Shown here: one piece after another, positions 1 through 8,061 of the stretch
Layout of the letters: each line of letters opens with the position of its first letter
Position numbering within the stretch: the first letter of the stretch is position 1
Assembly (NCBI GenBank): GCA_910576775.1
Contig: CAJTJV010000012.1
Location: 13,317-77,316 of the forward strand
Length of the DNA: 64,000 nt
Direction of reading: 5' to 3'
Origin: an uncultured Muribaculaceae bacterium
GTDB lineage: Bacteria; Bacteroidota; Bacteroidia; Bacteroidales; Muribaculaceae
Made by a program: the position numbers and the translations under genes
Notes under the pieces: model-generated
What the model was told of the DNA's origin: nothing
The model's database searches: none
The model's input: only the letters and a program-made list of their open reading frames with translations

Positions 1-789
1 GTGTACCCGGAGGATGGAGGCGCCGCGTTCAAGGGCGAGTGCGCCTACAACGGCGGTAGCGGCACCTGCGGATTCGGCGTCGATGCCGAGCAGGCGTGTA
101 AGCATTGACTTGCGCGACATGCCGGCAAGCACAGGACGGCCGAGAATAGCGAAGCGTTCGAGGTGCGCAAGCATGCGGTAATTCTGTTCGAGGGTCTTGG
201 CGAACCCGAAGCCGGGGTCTACTATCACATCGGCTACACCGGATTCCTCAAGTATGCCGAGTTTGCGGCTAAGGTCTTCTATGACGTCTGCGACCACATC
301 TTTGTAGTCAGTCAGTGTCTGCATCGTGGCGGGGGTGCCGCGCATGTGCATAAGTATATATGGAACTGAAAGGTCGGCTACGGTGTCGAACATTCGGGCG
401 TCGAGAGTTCCGCCACCGATGTCGTTTACGATGTCGGCACCGGCTTCAATAGCCTTTCGGGCCACAGACGACCTGAAAGTGTCGACGGAGAGAGGAATGT
501 CGTAGCCCACAGCTTCGCGGATAGCCTGAATGCCGTCGATGAGACGTTTTTCCTCGATATTCTCCGGTACAATGTCTGCTCCGGGGCGTGACGAGTACGC
601 GCCCAGGTCGAGCATGTCGGCGCCCAGGTCGAGCATGGCTTTCGCTTTATCTCCAAGGGCGGCAACCGCAGTTCGTGATGGCGCATAGAAAGAGTCGGGG
701 GTTACGTTCAGAATCGCCATGACAGCGGGACGGTTGAATGTAAGTAACCGTCCGCGTATATTGAGGCTGAAAGGCTTGAAAGGTGTCAT
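1..789 (-). CDS. folP: dihydropteroate synthase, 3' end cut off by window edge
   Basis: FolP condenses dihydropterin pyrophosphate with p-aminobenzoate in cytoplasmic folate synthesis. My own translation of the minus strand from the ATG at 789-787 gives 263 uninterrupted codons running off the left edge. Visible motifs are AILNVTPDSF near residue 24, the SSRPG loop, SVDTF, NDIGGG, the MHMRGTP signature near residue 145, DPGFGFAK, and the SRKSML element. Family members are about 270-290 residues, so only roughly the last 10-25 residues are missing; the sequence stops just after the ILRVH strand that precedes the final conserved segment. It starts 17 bases after the typA stop on the same strand, so the two are probably co-transcribed. 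Identity is clear; the stop codon cannot be seen. Confidence 0.95.
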   Translation of the reverse strand, partial: MTPFKPFSLNIRGRLLTFNRPAVMAILNVTPDSFYAPSRTAVAALGDKAKAMLDLGADMLDLGAYSSRPGADIVPENIEEKRLIDGIQAIREAVGYDIPLSVDTFRSSVARKAIEAGADIVNDIGGGTLDARMFDTVADLSVPYILMHMRGTPATMQTLTDYKDVVADVIEDLSRKLGILEESGVADVIVDPGFGFAKTLEQNYRMLAHLERFAILGRPVLAGMSRKSMLTRLLGIDAESAGAATAVVGALALERGASILRVH

Positions 790-806
790 GGCGTTCGAAA
801 GGAATA

Positions 807-2603
807 TCAGCGGTTGGCTCGCTTGCGTTCTGTTTCGTCAAGAATAATCTTGCGCAGACGGATGTGGTGAGGGGTTACCTCGACATATTCGTCCTCCTTG
901 ATATATTCGAGAGCCTCTTCGAGACTGAATACTACCGGCGGTACGATACGGGCTTTGTCGTCGGCGCCGGAAGCTCGCATGTTGGTGAGCTTCTTGCTTT
1001 TTGTTACATTGACAGGAATGTCATTGTCCTTTGCGTTTTCACCTACAACTTGTCCGGCATAGATTTCTTCCTGTGGGAAGATGAAGAAGCGGCCGCGGTC
1101 CTGAAGCTTGTCGATGGCGTAAGCATATGCGGTGCCGCTCTCTATGGCGATGAGCGAGCCATTCGTACGGCGTTCGATGTCGCCCTTCCACGGCTGGTAG
1201 TCGAGGAAACGGTGGGCCATGATGGCTTCGCCGGCGGATGCTGTCAGAACGTTGCTGCGCAAACCGATGATGCCTCGCGAGGGAATCTGGAATTCAAGCT
1301 GCACGCGGTCGTTCTTGGTGTTCATGGCAATGAGATCGCCTTTGCGTCGCGTAACCATGTCGATCATCTTGGAAGCGTATTCCTCGGGAACGCTTATCGA
1401 TAATTGTTCTACAGGCTCGCATTTCACGCCGTCGATTTCCTTGATTATAACCTGAGGCTGTCCTACCTGAAGTTCATAGCCTTCGCGGCGCATTGTCTCG
1501 ATGAGTACGGAGAGATGGAGGACGCCGCGGCCGAATACGCGCCATACGTCTTCCTTGCTGCCTTTCTCGATGCGGAGAGCGAGGTTGCGGTCAAGTTCTG
1601 CGGTGAGACGATCGCCGATATGACGTGAGGTTACGTATTTGCCGTCACGTCCGAAGAAAGGACTGTCATTGATTGTGAAAGTCATTGACATTGTGGGTTC
1701 GTCGATGGCGATGCGGGGCAGTGGGTCTGGATTGTCATAGAGAGTCACGGTGTCGCCTATTTCGAAACCGTCGAGGCCGACTATAGCGCAGATGTCGCCG
1801 TTCTCTACCTCGCTGACTTTTTTGCGAGCCATGCCTTCGAATGTGTGAAGCTCCTTGATTTTTTGGCGGGACACCGTTCCGTCTTTGCGGCATAGGCCTA
1901 TTTCCTGGCCTTCTTTCAGAGAGCCGCGGTGTACGCGGCCGATAGCTATGCGGCCTACATATTTTGAGAAATCAAGCGATGTGATAAGCATCTGGCTTTC
2001 GCCGGGGTTTTCGGCCGGTTCCGGAATATATTCGATAATCGCGTCGAGAAGCGGGAGTATGTTGTCGGTCGGGGTACGGAAATCGGTGCTCATCCAGCCC
2101 TGTTTCGCAGAGCCGTATAGGGTGGGGAAATCGAGCTGGTCTTCTGTGGCGTCGAGGTTACACATCAGGTCGAATACCATTTCCTGCACCTCTTCGGGAC
2201 GACAGTTGGGCTTGTCTACTTTGTTGATTACGACAACGGGTTTGAGTCCTATTTCTATAGCCTTCTGGAGTACGAAACGTGTCTGAGGCATAGGGCCTTC
2301 GAAAGCGTCTACAAGAAGCAGGCAGCCGTCTGCCATATTAAGTACACGCTCCACCTCGCCGCCGAAATCGGCGTGTCCCGGGGTGTCGATAATGTTTATC
2401 TTATAGTCTTTGTAGTTGATGGATACGTTTTTGGAGAGAATTGTAATGCCTCTTTCGCGTTCGAGGTCGTTGTTGTCAAGAATCAGCTCGCCGGTATTCT
2501 GATTCTCACGAAAGAGATGTCCGGCAAGAAGCATTTTGTCCACCAAAGTCGTCTTTCCGTGGTCGACGTGCGCGATGATGGCGATGTTGCGTATTTTCTG
2601 CAT
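807..2603 (-). CDS. typA: translational GTPase TypA/BipA
   Basis: A ribosome-binding GTPase of the EF-G family, involved in ribosome assembly and stress adaptation. The 598-residue length matches the family. Seen in order: G1 AHVDHGKTT at residues 11-19, the switch I segment RERGITI, G3 DTPGHADF, G4 NKVDKP near residue 127, then EF-G-like domains and the TypA-specific C-terminal domain containing PSRGIIGLR. The ATG at 2603 has a Bacteroidota -7 element TAATTTTG on the minus strand at 2635-2628, leaving a leader of about 20 bases; no good -33 element is visible. It is the first gene of a probable typA-folP unit and is divergent from nadC. Confidence 0.97.
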   Translation of the reverse strand: MQKIRNIAIIAHVDHGKTTLVDKMLLAGHLFRENQNTGELILDNNDLERERGITILSKNVSINYKDYKINIIDTPGHADFGGEVERVLNMADGCLLLVDAFEGPMPQTRFVLQKAIEIGLKPVVVINKVDKPNCRPEEVQEMVFDLMCNLDATEDQLDFPTLYGSAKQGWMSTDFRTPTDNILPLLDAIIEYIPEPAENPGESQMLITSLDFSKYVGRIAIGRVHRGSLKEGQEIGLCRKDGTVSRQKIKELHTFEGMARKKVSEVENGDICAIVGLDGFEIGDTVTLYDNPDPLPRIAIDEPTMSMTFTINDSPFFGRDGKYVTSRHIGDRLTAELDRNLALRIEKGSKEDVWRVFGRGVLHLSVLIETMRREGYELQVGQPQVIIKEIDGVKCEPVEQLSISVPEEYASKMIDMVTRRKGDLIAMNTKNDRVQLEFQIPSRGIIGLRSNVLTASAGEAIMAHRFLDYQPWKGDIERRTNGSLIAIESGTAYAYAIDKLQDRGRFFIFPQEEIYAGQVVGENAKDNDIPVNVTKSKKLTNMRASGADDKARIVPPVVFSLEEALEYIKEDEYVEVTPHHIRLRKIILDETERKRANR

Positions 2604-2627
2604 ACTCTATTGGATTGTTTCAGTCTG

Positions 2628-2737
2628 CAAAATTACTCAAAATTACTCAAAAGTCGCGCACATATAAGAAAAATTTCAAAAAAGACTTTCCGGTTGCTTC
2701 AATAGGGTGGCAAAGAGGAAAAAATTGCTTAAATTTG
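2628..2737. promoter_or_regulatory. divergent promoter region typA / nadC
   Basis: Two outward-facing -7 elements of the TAnnTTTG type lie in the 148-base gap: TAATTTTG on the minus strand (2635-2628) for typA and TAAATTTG on the plus strand (2730-2737) for nadC. Neither has a clean TTTG at the usual 19-21 base spacing. A tandem direct repeat AATTACTCAA occurs twice, at 2631-2640 and 2641-2650, overlapping the typA -7 element. Confidence 0.55.
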
Positions 2738-2751
2738 CGCAACGAAATTAT

Positions 2752-3612
2752 ATGATTATGACAACCAGAGAAGAACTTATCGACCGACTTATAGACCTTG
2801 CTTTCGCTGAAGATATCGGTGACGGCGATCATACCACCCTAAGCACCATTCCTGCGACGGAGATGGGGCGTCAGCGTCTTATTGTAAAGGAAGAAGGCAT
2901 CCTTGCGGGTGTTGACATTGCCCGAAGAGTTTTCGAAAAATTCGACCCGTCACTTAGGATGGAGGTGTTTATCGAGGATGGCGCACATGTGAAGCCCGGA
3001 GATACGGCCTTTATTGTGGAAGGTTCTGTGCGTTCGTTGCTCCAGACCGAACGTACGATGCTGAATATCATGCAGCGTATGAGTGGCATCGCCACTATGA
3101 CTGCAAAATATCAGAGTCGCCTCGAGGGGTTTAACTGCAAGGTTCTTGATACCCGCAAGACAACTCCGGGGATGCGAATTCTCGAAAAGGATGCGGTGAA
3201 GATTGGCGGAGGTTCCAATCACCGTATAGGTCTTTTCGATATGATTCTTATAAAGGACAATCATGTGGACTTTGCCGGTGGCATCGATAAGGCTGTTGCG
3301 GCAGCCAAAAACTATTGCAACGAGAATGGCAAGAATCTGAAAATAGAACTTGAGGTCCGCAATACTGAAGAAATCCGTCAGGCTCTCGCAGCCGGTGTCG
3401 ATCGCATAATGCTTGACAATTTCACACCTGAACGCACAAAAGAAGCTGTAGAACTTATCCGTTCGGAGAATCCGGCCGTGGAGATTGAATCAAGCGGTGG
3501 AATCACTCTTGACACTCTCCGTGCTTATGGAGAGGCCGGCGTGGATTTTATTTCTGTCGGCGCTCTCACACATTCAGTCAAAGGTCTTGACATGAGTTTC
3601 AAGGCTTGCTGA
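2752..3612 (+). CDS. nadC: nicotinate-nucleotide pyrophosphorylase (carboxylating)
   Basis: Quinolinate phosphoribosyltransferase: quinolinate plus PRPP gives nicotinate mononucleotide in de novo NAD synthesis. The RKTTPG motif near residue 140, the KIGGGSNHR segment, ILIKDNH and the C-terminal ESSGGI and SVGALTHS strands are all present. The open frame extends upstream to a GTG at 2707, but the -7 element TAAATTTG at 2730-2737 puts the transcript start around 2742-2744, so the true start is ATG 2752 or the in-frame ATG 2758 (MTTREEL). That gives about 285 residues, the normal family length. No partner nadA or nadB lies nearby; the next gene is an unrelated phosphatase. Confidence 0.96.
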   Translation: MIMTTREELIDRLIDLAFAEDIGDGDHTTLSTIPATEMGRQRLIVKEEGILAGVDIARRVFEKFDPSLRMEVFIEDGAHVKPGDTAFIVEGSVRSLLQTERTMLNIMQRMSGIATMTAKYQSRLEGFNCKVLDTRKTTPGMRILEKDAVKIGGGSNHRIGLFDMILIKDNHVDFAGGIDKAVAAAKNYCNENGKNLKIELEVRNTEEIRQALAAGVDRIMLDNFTPERTKEAVELIRSENPAVEIESSGGITLDTLRAYGEAGVDFISVGALTHSVKGLDMSFKAC

Positions 3613-3635
3613 TATTAATCTAAAATAATATTATT

Positions 3636-4397
3636 ATGAATATATATGCCGCAATGCGACGCGCATTCCTGCTTCTTGTAGCATTTTCACTGGCAGCAGG
3701 GGTATATGCCAAGAGTCCGAAATATTATCTTTCGGTAGGGGATCTTCCGGATGGCAGTAAGGTTATTCCGGCGCCACCGGCCGACGGTACAGCACGCAAA
3801 GATTACGATGAGGCCCAGTATCAGTGGGGCAAGTCGATACGAGAGACTCCACGCGGTCATATGGCAGTTGCAGACGCCGAGCTTGGTGAAGGATGGTTCT
3901 GTCAGGTTTTCAGCGAACCTTTTGGCTATGAGATATCAAAAGATACGACGCCCGAACTTTACAAACTGCTTAAAGCGGTGGAACTTGATGCCGGTTCGTA
4001 TTCCGTACGTAAGGCAAAGCAGCATTTTAAACGCACACGTCCTTTCATGGATCATGGGGAACCTACATCAACACCACACCAGGAAGAGGGTATGCGGACA
4101 AACTATTCTTATCCGTCGGGGCATACGGCTCGAGGATGGGCACTCGCCCTTGTCCTTGCCGAGTTGAATCCGGATCGGCAGGAAGAGATTCTGAACCGCG
4201 GATTCGAATACGGCCAGTCGCGTGTAATTGTAGGCGCCCATTGGCAAAGTGATGTCGATATGGCGCGGGTTATGAGTTCGGCAGGTGTTGCCCGACTGCA
4301 TGCCGACAGACGCTTTGGCGAGCAACTTTTAAAAGCAAAGACAGAGTTGGATGCACTTAAGGGTGTATGTCCGGAATGTTGTGGATGTTGCCGTTGA
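3636..4397 (+). CDS. secreted class A acid phosphatase (PAP2 superfamily)
   Basis: A non-specific phosphomonoesterase of the PhoN/PhoC type, predicted periplasmic from a signal peptide in the first 25 residues (hydrophobic core, cleavage near VYA). All three blocks of the phosphatase signature are seen: K-x6-RP (KQHFKRTRP), PSGH (YPSGHTARGW) and SR-x5-H-x3-D (SRVIVGAHWQSD), which supply the phosphate-binding residues and the catalytic histidines. The 253-residue length fits class A enzymes. The C-terminus ends in a cysteine-rich tail (CPECCGCC) that is not part of the catalytic core. It begins 23 bases after nadC and may share its transcript; a terminator follows. Confidence 0.92.
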   Translation: MNIYAAMRRAFLLLVAFSLAAGVYAKSPKYYLSVGDLPDGSKVIPAPPADGTARKDYDEAQYQWGKSIRETPRGHMAVADAELGEGWFCQVFSEPFGYEISKDTTPELYKLLKAVELDAGSYSVRKAKQHFKRTRPFMDHGEPTSTPHQEEGMRTNYSYPSGHTARGWALALVLAELNPDRQEEILNRGFEYGQSRVIVGAHWQSDVDMARVMSSAGVARLHADRRFGEQLLKAKTELDALKGVCPECCGCCR

Positions 4398-4421
4398 GAA
4401 TTCTGCATACTGATATTGTAC

Positions 4422-4455
4422 AGCTCCTGACACTTGCGGTTCAGGAGCTTTTTTT
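4422..4455 (+). terminator. intrinsic terminator after acid phosphatase
   Basis: A 9-bp perfect stem (AGCTCCTGA / TCAGGAGCT) with a 10-base loop is followed by seven T residues. It lies 25 bases after the phosphatase stop codon. Confidence 0.9.
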
Positions 4456-4495
4456 GCCCAAAAACTAAAAATAATGTTAAAATATAGTACTATGT

Positions 4496-4527
4496 ATTGC
4501 AAGGTACTGTAGGGTTTGCTAATTTTG
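4496..4527 (+). promoter_or_regulatory. Bacteroidota-type promoter for padR-pspC
   Basis: ATTG at 4496-4499, a 20-base spacer, and TAATTTTG at 4520-4527 match the -33/-7 pattern. A weak inverted repeat AGTAC (4486-4490) / GTACT (4504-4508) overlaps the -33 region and could be an operator. The predicted transcript start near 4534 rules out the in-frame TTG at 4516 as the padR start. Confidence 0.7.
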
Positions 4528-4584
4528 CTGCGTAAAAACAAGGCTAACCCTCCAAAATCTACAATCAACAAAAGAACATCAAAC

Positions 4585-4953
4585 ATGAACATCGACAATC
4601 TAAAGTCGCAAATGCGCAAGGGGATGCTGGAGTACTGCGTGCTGCTATTGCTGAGAAACGGCGATGCGTATGCTTCGGAAATCATCGCAAAGATGAAAGA
4701 AGCCCACCTTATAGTGGTGGAGGGGACTCTTTATCCTTTGCTTACGCGACTCAAAAACGACGGCCTGTTGGCTTATCGTTGGGAAGAGTCCGTATCCGGG
4801 CCTCCACGAAAGTATTACTCGCTTACCCCGACCGGAATGATGGCTCTCGGCCAGCTTCAGGAATCGTGGGTGGAAATTAACCACACCATCAACCATCTGA
4901 ATAAAAACAACGACAACCAACAATCTGAAAATGAAACGAACATACCCAACTAA
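4585..4953 (+). CDS. PadR family transcriptional regulator
   Basis: A winged-helix repressor with the PadR layout: the N-terminal segment KGMLEYCVLLLL, a helix with the SEIIAKMKEA pattern, the recognition helix EGTLYPLLTRLKNDGLL, and the wing RKYYSLTPTG. The ATG at 4585 gives 122 residues, typical of the short PadR type without a long C-terminal domain. Its 3' end overlaps the PspC gene by 23 bases, so the two are translationally linked. PadR-PspC pairs are common in Bacteroidota, where the regulator probably controls its own operon in response to membrane or drug stress; the inducer here is unknown. Confidence 0.93.
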   Translation: MNIDNLKSQMRKGMLEYCVLLLLRNGDAYASEIIAKMKEAHLIVVEGTLYPLLTRLKNDGLLAYRWEESVSGPPRKYYSLTPTGMMALGQLQESWVEINHTINHLNKNNDNQQSENETNIPN

Positions 4954-5956
4954 TATAGACGGCCGCATATTTTATATAGACGAAGATGCCTATGCTCTTC
5001 TGCGCAGCTACCTCGACCAGCTCCATCAGACATTCAAAGGTTGTGAAGGTAACGAGATTGTATCCGATATAGAGAGCCGTATCCGCGAGCTTTTTGACGA
5101 ACGGATGAATGCCGGTGCCGATGTGATAACCATTACGGATGTAAATAATGTTATCGAGACGATGGGACGTCCGGAAGATCTTGAAGGAAACGACGAAAAT
5201 GCGGATGATAACGGAGCTGAAGCGTCACAGAGTCACCGTCCTCCTTTCTTCTCCATAAATCTTCCTGCGCATAAGCGTCTATATCGCAATATGAAGAATA
5301 AGGTTTTCGGCGGTGTGATCGGAGGGTTGGCCGTTTATCTGGGATGGCAACCCAACATCATGCGCCTTGTTACCATAATAGTCACAATCATGCTGGCGCC
5401 CCTTGTCACATTCTGGCTATTTCCTTGTATATATATGATTGCCTGGATGGTGATACCTGCGGCTGTCACTCCGGCGCAGATTCTTGAAATGAACGGCACG
5501 CCGCGCAATGTAGATACTCTCGGCCAAGCCGTTATAGCTTCACAGGCGGCACCTCCTCCATATACCGAGGACAACGCGAGTTTTCTGAGCACATTCTTTT
5601 CGATAGTTGGAAAGACGATAATGGCAGTATTCGGTATTCTTGCCATATTTGTATGTCTGATAAGTCTTGCCGCTCTTGTGGCTGTTGTTGCCGGAGTGCT
5701 CGCCAAGGCATTTTACCTTGACAGTACCATTCTTGACAATCTAAAGATGGGACATCTGGCTATCTCCAATATATATGCGATTATCAGTGGGTTGCTTCTG
5801 AGCTCGCTTGTTACAGGAGCCATCGGATATGGCGCGTCATCGGTGCTTTTCCACATGAAGAGCTTTTCAAAGTCTGCAATAATAACAATCGTAATAGTAG
5901 GTCTGGTGTTGTTCGTCGTTACGGCAGTGTTCGGGATTCTCGCTTTCGCTGCATGA
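4931..5956 (+). CDS. PspC domain membrane protein
   Basis: A multi-pass inner-membrane protein. Residues 1-95 form a soluble region with an HAAS-like, metal-free helical pattern (RSYLDQLHQTF, SDIESRIRELF, ITDVNNVIETMG). The PspC domain lies near residues 115-180: RNMKNKVFGGVIGGLAVYLG followed by two hydrophobic helices. Three or four more membrane segments follow to the C-terminus. The family takes its name from phage-shock protein C, which senses envelope stress. Overlap with the PadR gene upstream suggests that PadR represses it. Which stress is sensed cannot be read from the sequence. Confidence 0.88.
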   Translation: MKRTYPTNIDGRIFYIDEDAYALLRSYLDQLHQTFKGCEGNEIVSDIESRIRELFDERMNAGADVITITDVNNVIETMGRPEDLEGNDENADDNGAEASQSHRPPFFSINLPAHKRLYRNMKNKVFGGVIGGLAVYLGWQPNIMRLVTIIVTIMLAPLVTFWLFPCIYMIAWMVIPAAVTPAQILEMNGTPRNVDTLGQAVIASQAAPPPYTEDNASFLSTFFSIVGKTIMAVFGILAIFVCLISLAALVAVVAGVLAKAFYLDSTILDNLKMGHLAISNIYAIISGLLLSSLVTGAIGYGASSVLFHMKSFSKSAIITIVIVGLVLFVVTAVFGILAFAA

Positions 5957-5980
5957 TATAAGGTTTGCATGAATCTCTCC

Positions 5981-6074
5981 TTTGACAGTTTTTGACAACA
6001 TCCATAATTTTGCAGAACGGGGCAGTTCATATCTGCTCCGTTTTTCTTTAATCGGGAATAAAATATTACCTTTG
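5981..6074 (+). promoter_or_regulatory. promoter-hairpin-second promoter leader of the wzi-legB-legI unit
   Basis: TTTG at 5981-5984, a 20-base spacer and TAATTTTG at 6005-6012 form one of the best promoters in the window. Its expected start (about 6019) falls at the base of a terminator-like hairpin (6017-6041 plus T-run). A second -7 element, TACCTTTG at 6067-6074, lies directly before the wzi ATG at 6079 and would give a nearly leaderless message. The hairpin may simply end the pspC transcript, or it may attenuate the first promoter. Confidence 0.6.
6017..6048 (+). terminator. intrinsic terminator / possible attenuator before wzi
   Basis: A 9-bp stem (ACGGGGCAG / CTGCTCCGT, one G-U pair) with a 7-base loop is followed by TTTTCTTT. 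It is 60 bases after the pspC stop and immediately after the strong promoter at 5981-6012. Confidence 0.75.
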
Positions 6075-6078
6075 CATT

Positions 6079-7608
6079 ATGATACGTTTACGGATATTAT
6101 TGGCTTCAGTCGCATTTATAGCCGTGTTCACATCGGCTGCGCGCGACAGCATTCGTGTCGATTATAGAGCTGAACTTATTGGTAACGGCTCAACCGGTAA
6201 TTTTGCACCATACATGATTGGTTCGTGGAACTCGGGACGCATCATAGGTGCTTCCGGTATATGGCAGGACGGAATGGTTTGCAAAGAGATGACTCTTGAC
6301 CGGCGTTTCAACTGGGGCGCCGGAATAGAATATATCGCCGGTTATGGAACCGGTGCTGATTATGAGCATTATTCCGACGGCAGATGGGGATCTGAATATA
6401 TCCGCCAAAGTTCTGTGAGACTGATACAGCTGTGGGGAGAAATTAAATACCGCGGAGTATTCCTTCAGGCTGGAGCCAAAGTGCGTGAATCGAAAATCGT
6501 GGATGACGAATATTCTATGGGCGACCTTGTCCGCAGTACCAATGCGCGTCCGATACCGGGAATCTCAGCCGGATTCGTGGACTTTCAGGATATTCCATTT
6601 ACAAAAGGTTGGGTGCAGATAAACGGTGAGCTGATGTACGGAAAGTTTTTTGATTCCGCTTTGGCAAGCGGCCTGATGAATCATTATAATGATATATTGC
6701 CGCAGAATTTATATTATCATTATAAGTATTGTTATTTTCGTACGAAGCCGTCAATGCCATTCAGTGTCACTGTAGGTGTTCAGGAGGCATGTCTGTTTGG
6801 CGGCTCTACCGAGTTTTTTTTCAAGGGAGGAAAGACTGCTACCGATTATCGCGGTTTTAAATTATCCTACCTTTGGAATGCTTTTTTTGCCGAATATAAC
6901 AATGGAGAAGGAAACGCTATTGGTAGTTCTTTGGGGTCCTGGGACTTGCGTGCCCGCTACCGATTCCGTAACGGTTATGAGCTGTCGGGGTATTTTCAGT
7001 GGTTCTGGGAGGATGGCTCTGGTCTCTCCAAAAGGAATGGATGGGATGGCCTTTGGGGCGTGCAGTTGAAATTTCCGAAGGCGGCGCCTGTCGACAATAT
7101 CGTTGTTGAATATCTCGATTTCACAAATCAGGCAGGTCCGGCGCATCACTGGCCTACGGATTGGCCCGGTACAAATCTGGATGTGAAAGTCGGAGGTGCG
7201 GATAACTATTACAACAACGACAGATATGGCCCATATGCGTATTACGGTATGGCTATAGGAACGCCCTTTGTGAAATCGCCGATTTATAATCTTGATGGAT
7301 ATTACAGTTTCGCGAACTGTCGTACGAGAGGTTTTCATGCAGCGTTTGGCGGTACGGTTCTTCCCAATCTCAGCTACCGCTTCAAATTCAGCAGTCAGAT
7401 TGCCTGGCGCGACGGCCGCACTCCCTCCGCTCATGCATATGAAGATTATTCGGCAGGTTTGCATGTGGACTGGCAGCCGATGCCGGTTAAGGTAGGAGGC
7501 CTTTCATTGGGACTTGATGCGGCTTTCGACCTTGGAAAGCTACGTGGTGATAATTTTGGCGCGATGCTGGCGGTAAGATATGAAGGGTCACTTAATTTCA
7601 AAAGATGA
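6079..7608 (+). CDS. Wzi-family capsule assembly outer-membrane protein
   Basis: A 509-residue protein with an N-terminal signal peptide (about 21 residues, ending SAARD) and a body of alternating aromatic beta-strands such as RYRFRNGYELSGYFQWFWE and LKFPKAAPVDNIVVEYL, as expected of an outer-membrane barrel. The pattern fits the Bacteroidota capsule assembly Wzi family; in enterobacteria Wzi anchors capsule at the cell surface. It opens a unit with a lipoprotein (4-base overlap) and three sugar-acid genes, so it may hold or export a nonulosonic-acid-containing polymer. Family assignment rests on the pattern and the context. Confidence 0.72.
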   Translation: MIRLRILLASVAFIAVFTSAARDSIRVDYRAELIGNGSTGNFAPYMIGSWNSGRIIGASGIWQDGMVCKEMTLDRRFNWGAGIEYIAGYGTGADYEHYSDGRWGSEYIRQSSVRLIQLWGEIKYRGVFLQAGAKVRESKIVDDEYSMGDLVRSTNARPIPGISAGFVDFQDIPFTKGWVQINGELMYGKFFDSALASGLMNHYNDILPQNLYYHYKYCYFRTKPSMPFSVTVGVQEACLFGGSTEFFFKGGKTATDYRGFKLSYLWNAFFAEYNNGEGNAIGSSLGSWDLRARYRFRNGYELSGYFQWFWEDGSGLSKRNGWDGLWGVQLKFPKAAPVDNIVVEYLDFTNQAGPAHHWPTDWPGTNLDVKVGGADNYYNNDRYGPYAYYGMAIGTPFVKSPIYNLDGYYSFANCRTRGFHAAFGGTVLPNLSYRFKFSSQIAWRDGRTPSAHAYEDYSAGLHVDWQPMPVKVGGLSLGLDAAFDLGKLRGDNFGAMLAVRYEGSLNFKR

Positions 7609-8060
7609 AGACAGGAAAATTTAATATCATAATTTTGATACTTGCATTGACAGCAACCGCATGTACGCAGAATCACGGCCATATAGGACGTCTGTTCGGA
7701 TCCTGGTATCTTTACGAGATGACGTGCGACGGCGAGGCTGTCGATATATCCACGTATGGTGATGCTTTCTGGAGTTTTCAGAGTAATCTGATAATGATTA
7801 CTATAGAGGAAGATTATCATTCAGTCTACAAGACCTATGGCACATGGATTGAGAATGATGACAATCTGATACTTGATTTCAGCTATACATATGAGAATGG
7901 CGACATGCAAAGCGCCTATGACCCGCCTGAATGGATGGGTTTGCCTAAAGAGGCGGATATTATGCTTAAATATATCGAAAAAACTAATAAAAGCATGGTT
8001 CTGCGTTATGTGGACAATGAAGGCAAGGTATTTGGCTATTTTTTGAGAAAGACATATTGA
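7605..8060 (+). CDS. small lipoprotein, lipocalin-like
   Basis: A 151-residue protein with a lipoprotein signal: charged start, hydrophobic core and a cysteine near residue 20 in LTATAC. The body reads as a short beta-barrel: GSWYLYEM, a central run of strands (YKTYGTWIENDDNLILDFSY) and a last strand VFGYFLRKTY, resembling the lipocalin-like lipoproteins of Bacteroidota. The start codon overlaps the stop of the Wzi-like gene (ATGA), and the next gene begins one base after it. A surface partner of the Wzi-like barrel is plausible but only inferred; no enzyme motif is visible. Confidence 0.7.
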   Translation: MKTGKFNIIILILALTATACTQNHGHIGRLFGSWYLYEMTCDGEAVDISTYGDAFWSFQSNLIMITIEEDYHSVYKTYGTWIENDDNLILDFSYTYENGDMQSAYDPPEWMGLPKEADIMLKYIEKTNKSMVLRYVDNEGKVFGYFLRKTY

Positions 8061-8061
8061 T

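Noticed and set aside
4516..4584. Upstream TTG start for the PadR gene
   Set aside because: It overlaps the -7 element at 4520-4527, so it would not be transcribed; ATG 4585 matches the family start.
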